Source of the DNA: Actinomyces sp. ICM47
GTDB taxonomy: Bacteria; Actinomycetota; Actinomycetes; Actinomycetales; Actinomycetaceae
Assembly (NCBI RefSeq): GCF_000278725.1
Contig: NZ_ALCA01000069.1
Coordinates: 1-6,626 of the forward strand
Direction: 5' to 3'
DNA length: 6,626 nucleotides
This document shows positions 5,114-6,626 of this stretch, piece after piece. Every line of letters begins with the position of its first letter. Position 1 is the stretch's first letter. The notes under the pieces were generated by a model. That model was not told where the DNA came from. It was given only the letters and a program-made list of their open reading frames with translations, and searched no databases. A program made the translations under genes and the position numbers.

Positions 5114-6106
5114 ATGAAGAAGCTCGTCAATGATGTTCACGCCGTCGTCCGCGAAACCCTGGAGGGATTCGCCCTGGCCCACCCCGACCTCGTCGATGTT
5201 CACTACTCGCCGGATTTCGTCACCCGCGCCGTTCCTAAGGCCGAGGGCAAGGTCGGCCTCGTCTCCGGCGGCGGATCTGGGCACGAACCCTTGCACGCGG
5301 GCTTCGTCGGAGAAGGCATGCTGGATGCGGCCGTGCCCGGCGCGGTGTTCACCTCGCCGACCCCCGACCCGATCCTGGAAGCCACGAAGGCCGCCGACCG
5401 CGGGGCAGGTGTCCTGCACATCGTCAAGAACTACACGGGCGACGTCCTCAACTTCGAGACCGCGGCCGAGCTGGCGGACATGGAGGACATCCAGGTCTCC
5501 ACGGTCATCGTCAACGATGACGTAGCCGTCGAAGACTCCCTCTACACGGCGGGTCGTCGCGGCGTCGCCGGTACCATCTTCGTGGAGAAGATCGCGGGCG
5601 CGGCCGCCGAGCGCGGCGACTCCCTGGAGGAAGTCACCCGCATCGCCACCAAGGTCAACGACCAGACCCGCTCCATGGGCCTGGCCCTGGGACCCTGCAC
5701 CGTGCCCCACGCTGGCAAGCCCTCCTTCGACCTGGGCGAGGACGAGATCGAGCTGGGCATCGGCATCCACGGCGAACCCGGATACCGCCGCGGCTCCATG
5801 GAAAGCGCCGACGCCCTCATCGCCGAACTCTACGAGCGCGTGCGCGGTGACCTCGCCCTGACCGAGGGCGAGCGCGTCGTCGCCCTGGTCAACGGCATGG
5901 GCGGCACCCCCATCTCCGAGCTCTACATCTGCTTCCGCGCGCTCGCCGCTCTGCTGAAGAAGGACGGCATCGAGATCGCCCGCCAGATGGTCGGCAACTA
6001 CGTCACCAGCTTGGAGATGCCTGGCGTCTCCGTGACCCTCATGCGCGCGGACGACGAGCTGCTCGAGCTCTTCGACGCGCCCGTGAACACGGTCGCCTGG
6101 AAGTAA
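5114..6106 (+). CDS. dhaK: dihydroxyacetone kinase, substrate-binding subunit DhaK
   Basis: A cytosolic subunit that binds dihydroxyacetone covalently and presents it for phosphorylation to dihydroxyacetone phosphate, feeding glycolysis. At 330 residues it has the usual single-domain DhaK length and lacks the fused C-terminal nucleotide domain of ATP-dependent kinases. Visible motifs are SGGGSGHEP (51-59, with the conserved His57), the Asp of NYTGD (106-110, Asp110, matching the catalytic Asp of E. coli DhaK), [10 protein letters not shown] (189-198), and GIGIHGEPG (215-223), whose His219 corresponds to the His that forms the hemiaminal bond with substrate. NGMGGTP (260-266) lies in the second half. 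Its stop is 31 bases before dhaL, so the two form an operon whose only visible start is the short gap after the folC terminator. Separate DhaK and DhaL point to the phosphotransferase-system type enzyme. Confidence 0.97.
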   Translation: MKKLVNDVHAVVRETLEGFALAHPDLVDVHYSPDFVTRAVPKAEGKVGLVSGGGSGHEPLHAGFVGEGMLDAAVPGAVFTSPTPDPILEATKAADRGAGVLHIVKNYTGDVLNFETAAELADMEDIQVSTVIVNDDVAVEDSLYTAGRRGVAGTIFVEKIAGAAAERGDSLEEVTRIATKVNDQTRSMGLALGPCTVPHAGKPSFDLGEDEIELGIGIHGEPGYRRGSMESADALIAELYERVRGDLALTEGERVVALVNGMGGTPISELYICFRALAALLKKDGIEIARQMVGNYVTSLEMPGVSVTLMRADDELLELFDAPVNTVAWK

Positions 6107-6137
6107 GCAACGGTAGGAAGGAAGAAGGAGAGAGACG

Positions 6138-6626
6138 ATGAGCCTGGATGTGCAGTGGGCACAGCGGTGGATCGAACTGTCGGCGAGTGCGGTTGCCGAG
6201 CACCGCGATTACCTGGTGGACCTGGACCGAGCGATCGGGGACGGCGATCACGGCGAGAACATGGACCGAGGCTTCCGTGCTGCGGTTGAAGCCCTCAGCG
6301 AGGCCCAGCCGGGCAGCGTCGCAGAAGTTCTCAAGACGGTCGCCAAGACCCTCATGTCCACGGTCGGCGGTGCTGCCGGACCCCTGTATGGAACCGCGTT
6401 CCTGCGCGCATCGAAGGCCGCGGGTGGCGGCGACCTGGACGGCGGTGGCGTGGCCGCCGTCATCGAGGGAGCGCTGAGTGGCATCCAGGCGCGCGGAAAG
6501 GCCACCACGGGTGAAAAGACCATGGTGGACGCGTGGACCCCGGCCCTCGAGGCCGCCCGCGCGACCGCTGAGGCGGGCGGAGACGCGGGCGTCGTCCTGG
6601 AGGCAGCCGCGACGGCCGCCGAGGCC
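6138..6626 (+). CDS. dhaL: dihydroxyacetone kinase, ADP-binding subunit DhaL (5' part, cut by window end)
   Basis: The first 163 codons of DhaL, the subunit holding a tightly bound ADP that accepts phosphate (from DhaM in PTS-type systems) and passes it to dihydroxyacetone on DhaK. LDRAIGDGDHGENM (29-42) contains Asp30, Asp35 and Asp37, the Mg-ADP ligands at the same numbers as in E. coli DhaL. TVGGAAGPLYGTAFLR (75-90) is the nucleotide-binding glycine-rich helix cap region, and GEKTMVDAW (126-134) is the conserved GxKTMxD motif. The ATG at 6138 follows AAGGAG by eight bases. The frame is open to the last base; about 45 residues, including the final Gly-Arg-rich segment, should lie beyond the window, probably followed by dhaM. 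Confidence 0.95.
   Translation, partial: MSLDVQWAQRWIELSASAVAEHRDYLVDLDRAIGDGDHGENMDRGFRAAVEALSEAQPGSVAEVLKTVAKTLMSTVGGAAGPLYGTAFLRASKAAGGGDLDGGGVAAVIEGALSGIQARGKATTGEKTMVDAWTPALEAARATAEAGGDAGVVLEAAATAAEA

Noticed and set aside
5078..5770. Minus-strand frame of 230 codons opposite dhaK
   Set aside because: Mirror reading of the confidently identified dhaK gene; no independent signal.

Overview
The window comes from a high-GC Gram-positive bacterium. Codon bias, strong purine-rich ribosome binding sites and the gene types fit an actinobacterium; an Actinomycetaceae-like organism (Actinomyces or Schaalia) is my guess, not something the sequence proves. It splits into a minus-strand accessory cassette (about 1-3126) and a plus-strand metabolic half (3323-6626) that diverge from a 196-base intergenic region.

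Minus strand, in transcription order: a 158-residue protein with an N-terminal coiled coil and two copies of a ribosomal L7/L12 C-terminal-like motif (3126-2650); a perfect 10-bp hairpin (2602-2627); two tandem paralogues of a family I do not recognise (2584-2156, 142 aa; 2109-1381, 242 aa), the second with a basic then proline-rich tail; a 238-residue protein whose C-terminal half matches the spacing of the TNT (tuberculosis necrotizing toxin) NAD+ glycohydrolase fold (1327-611); and a 191-residue Imm61/TNT-antitoxin-like protein (675-100) whose start lies inside the end of the toxin gene. Order and spacing suggest one operon delivering and neutralising a NAD-degrading toxin. The two paralogues are the unexplained part of it. 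Bases 1-99 hold no start codon on the minus strand and only a weak hairpin at the last stop codon.

Plus strand: folC (3323-4996), encoding folylpolyglutamate/dihydrofolate synthase with an unusual acidic N-terminal extension of about 110 residues, closed by a strong intrinsic terminator (5009-5050). It is followed by dhaK (5114-6106) and the 5' part of dhaL (6138 to the window edge), which encode the two catalytic subunits of a phosphotransferase-system type dihydroxyacetone kinase. A phosphodonor gene dhaM would be expected beyond the right edge.

Base composition differs between the halves: by hand count 1741-1920 is about 54% GC, while sampled folC lines (4321-4380, 4441-4500) are about 71%. 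This is consistent with the toxin cassette being horizontally acquired next to housekeeping genes. Long open frames opposite or inside folC, the toxin and the paralogue genes are judged to be shadows. No tRNA, rRNA, CRISPR array or insertion sequence was seen.
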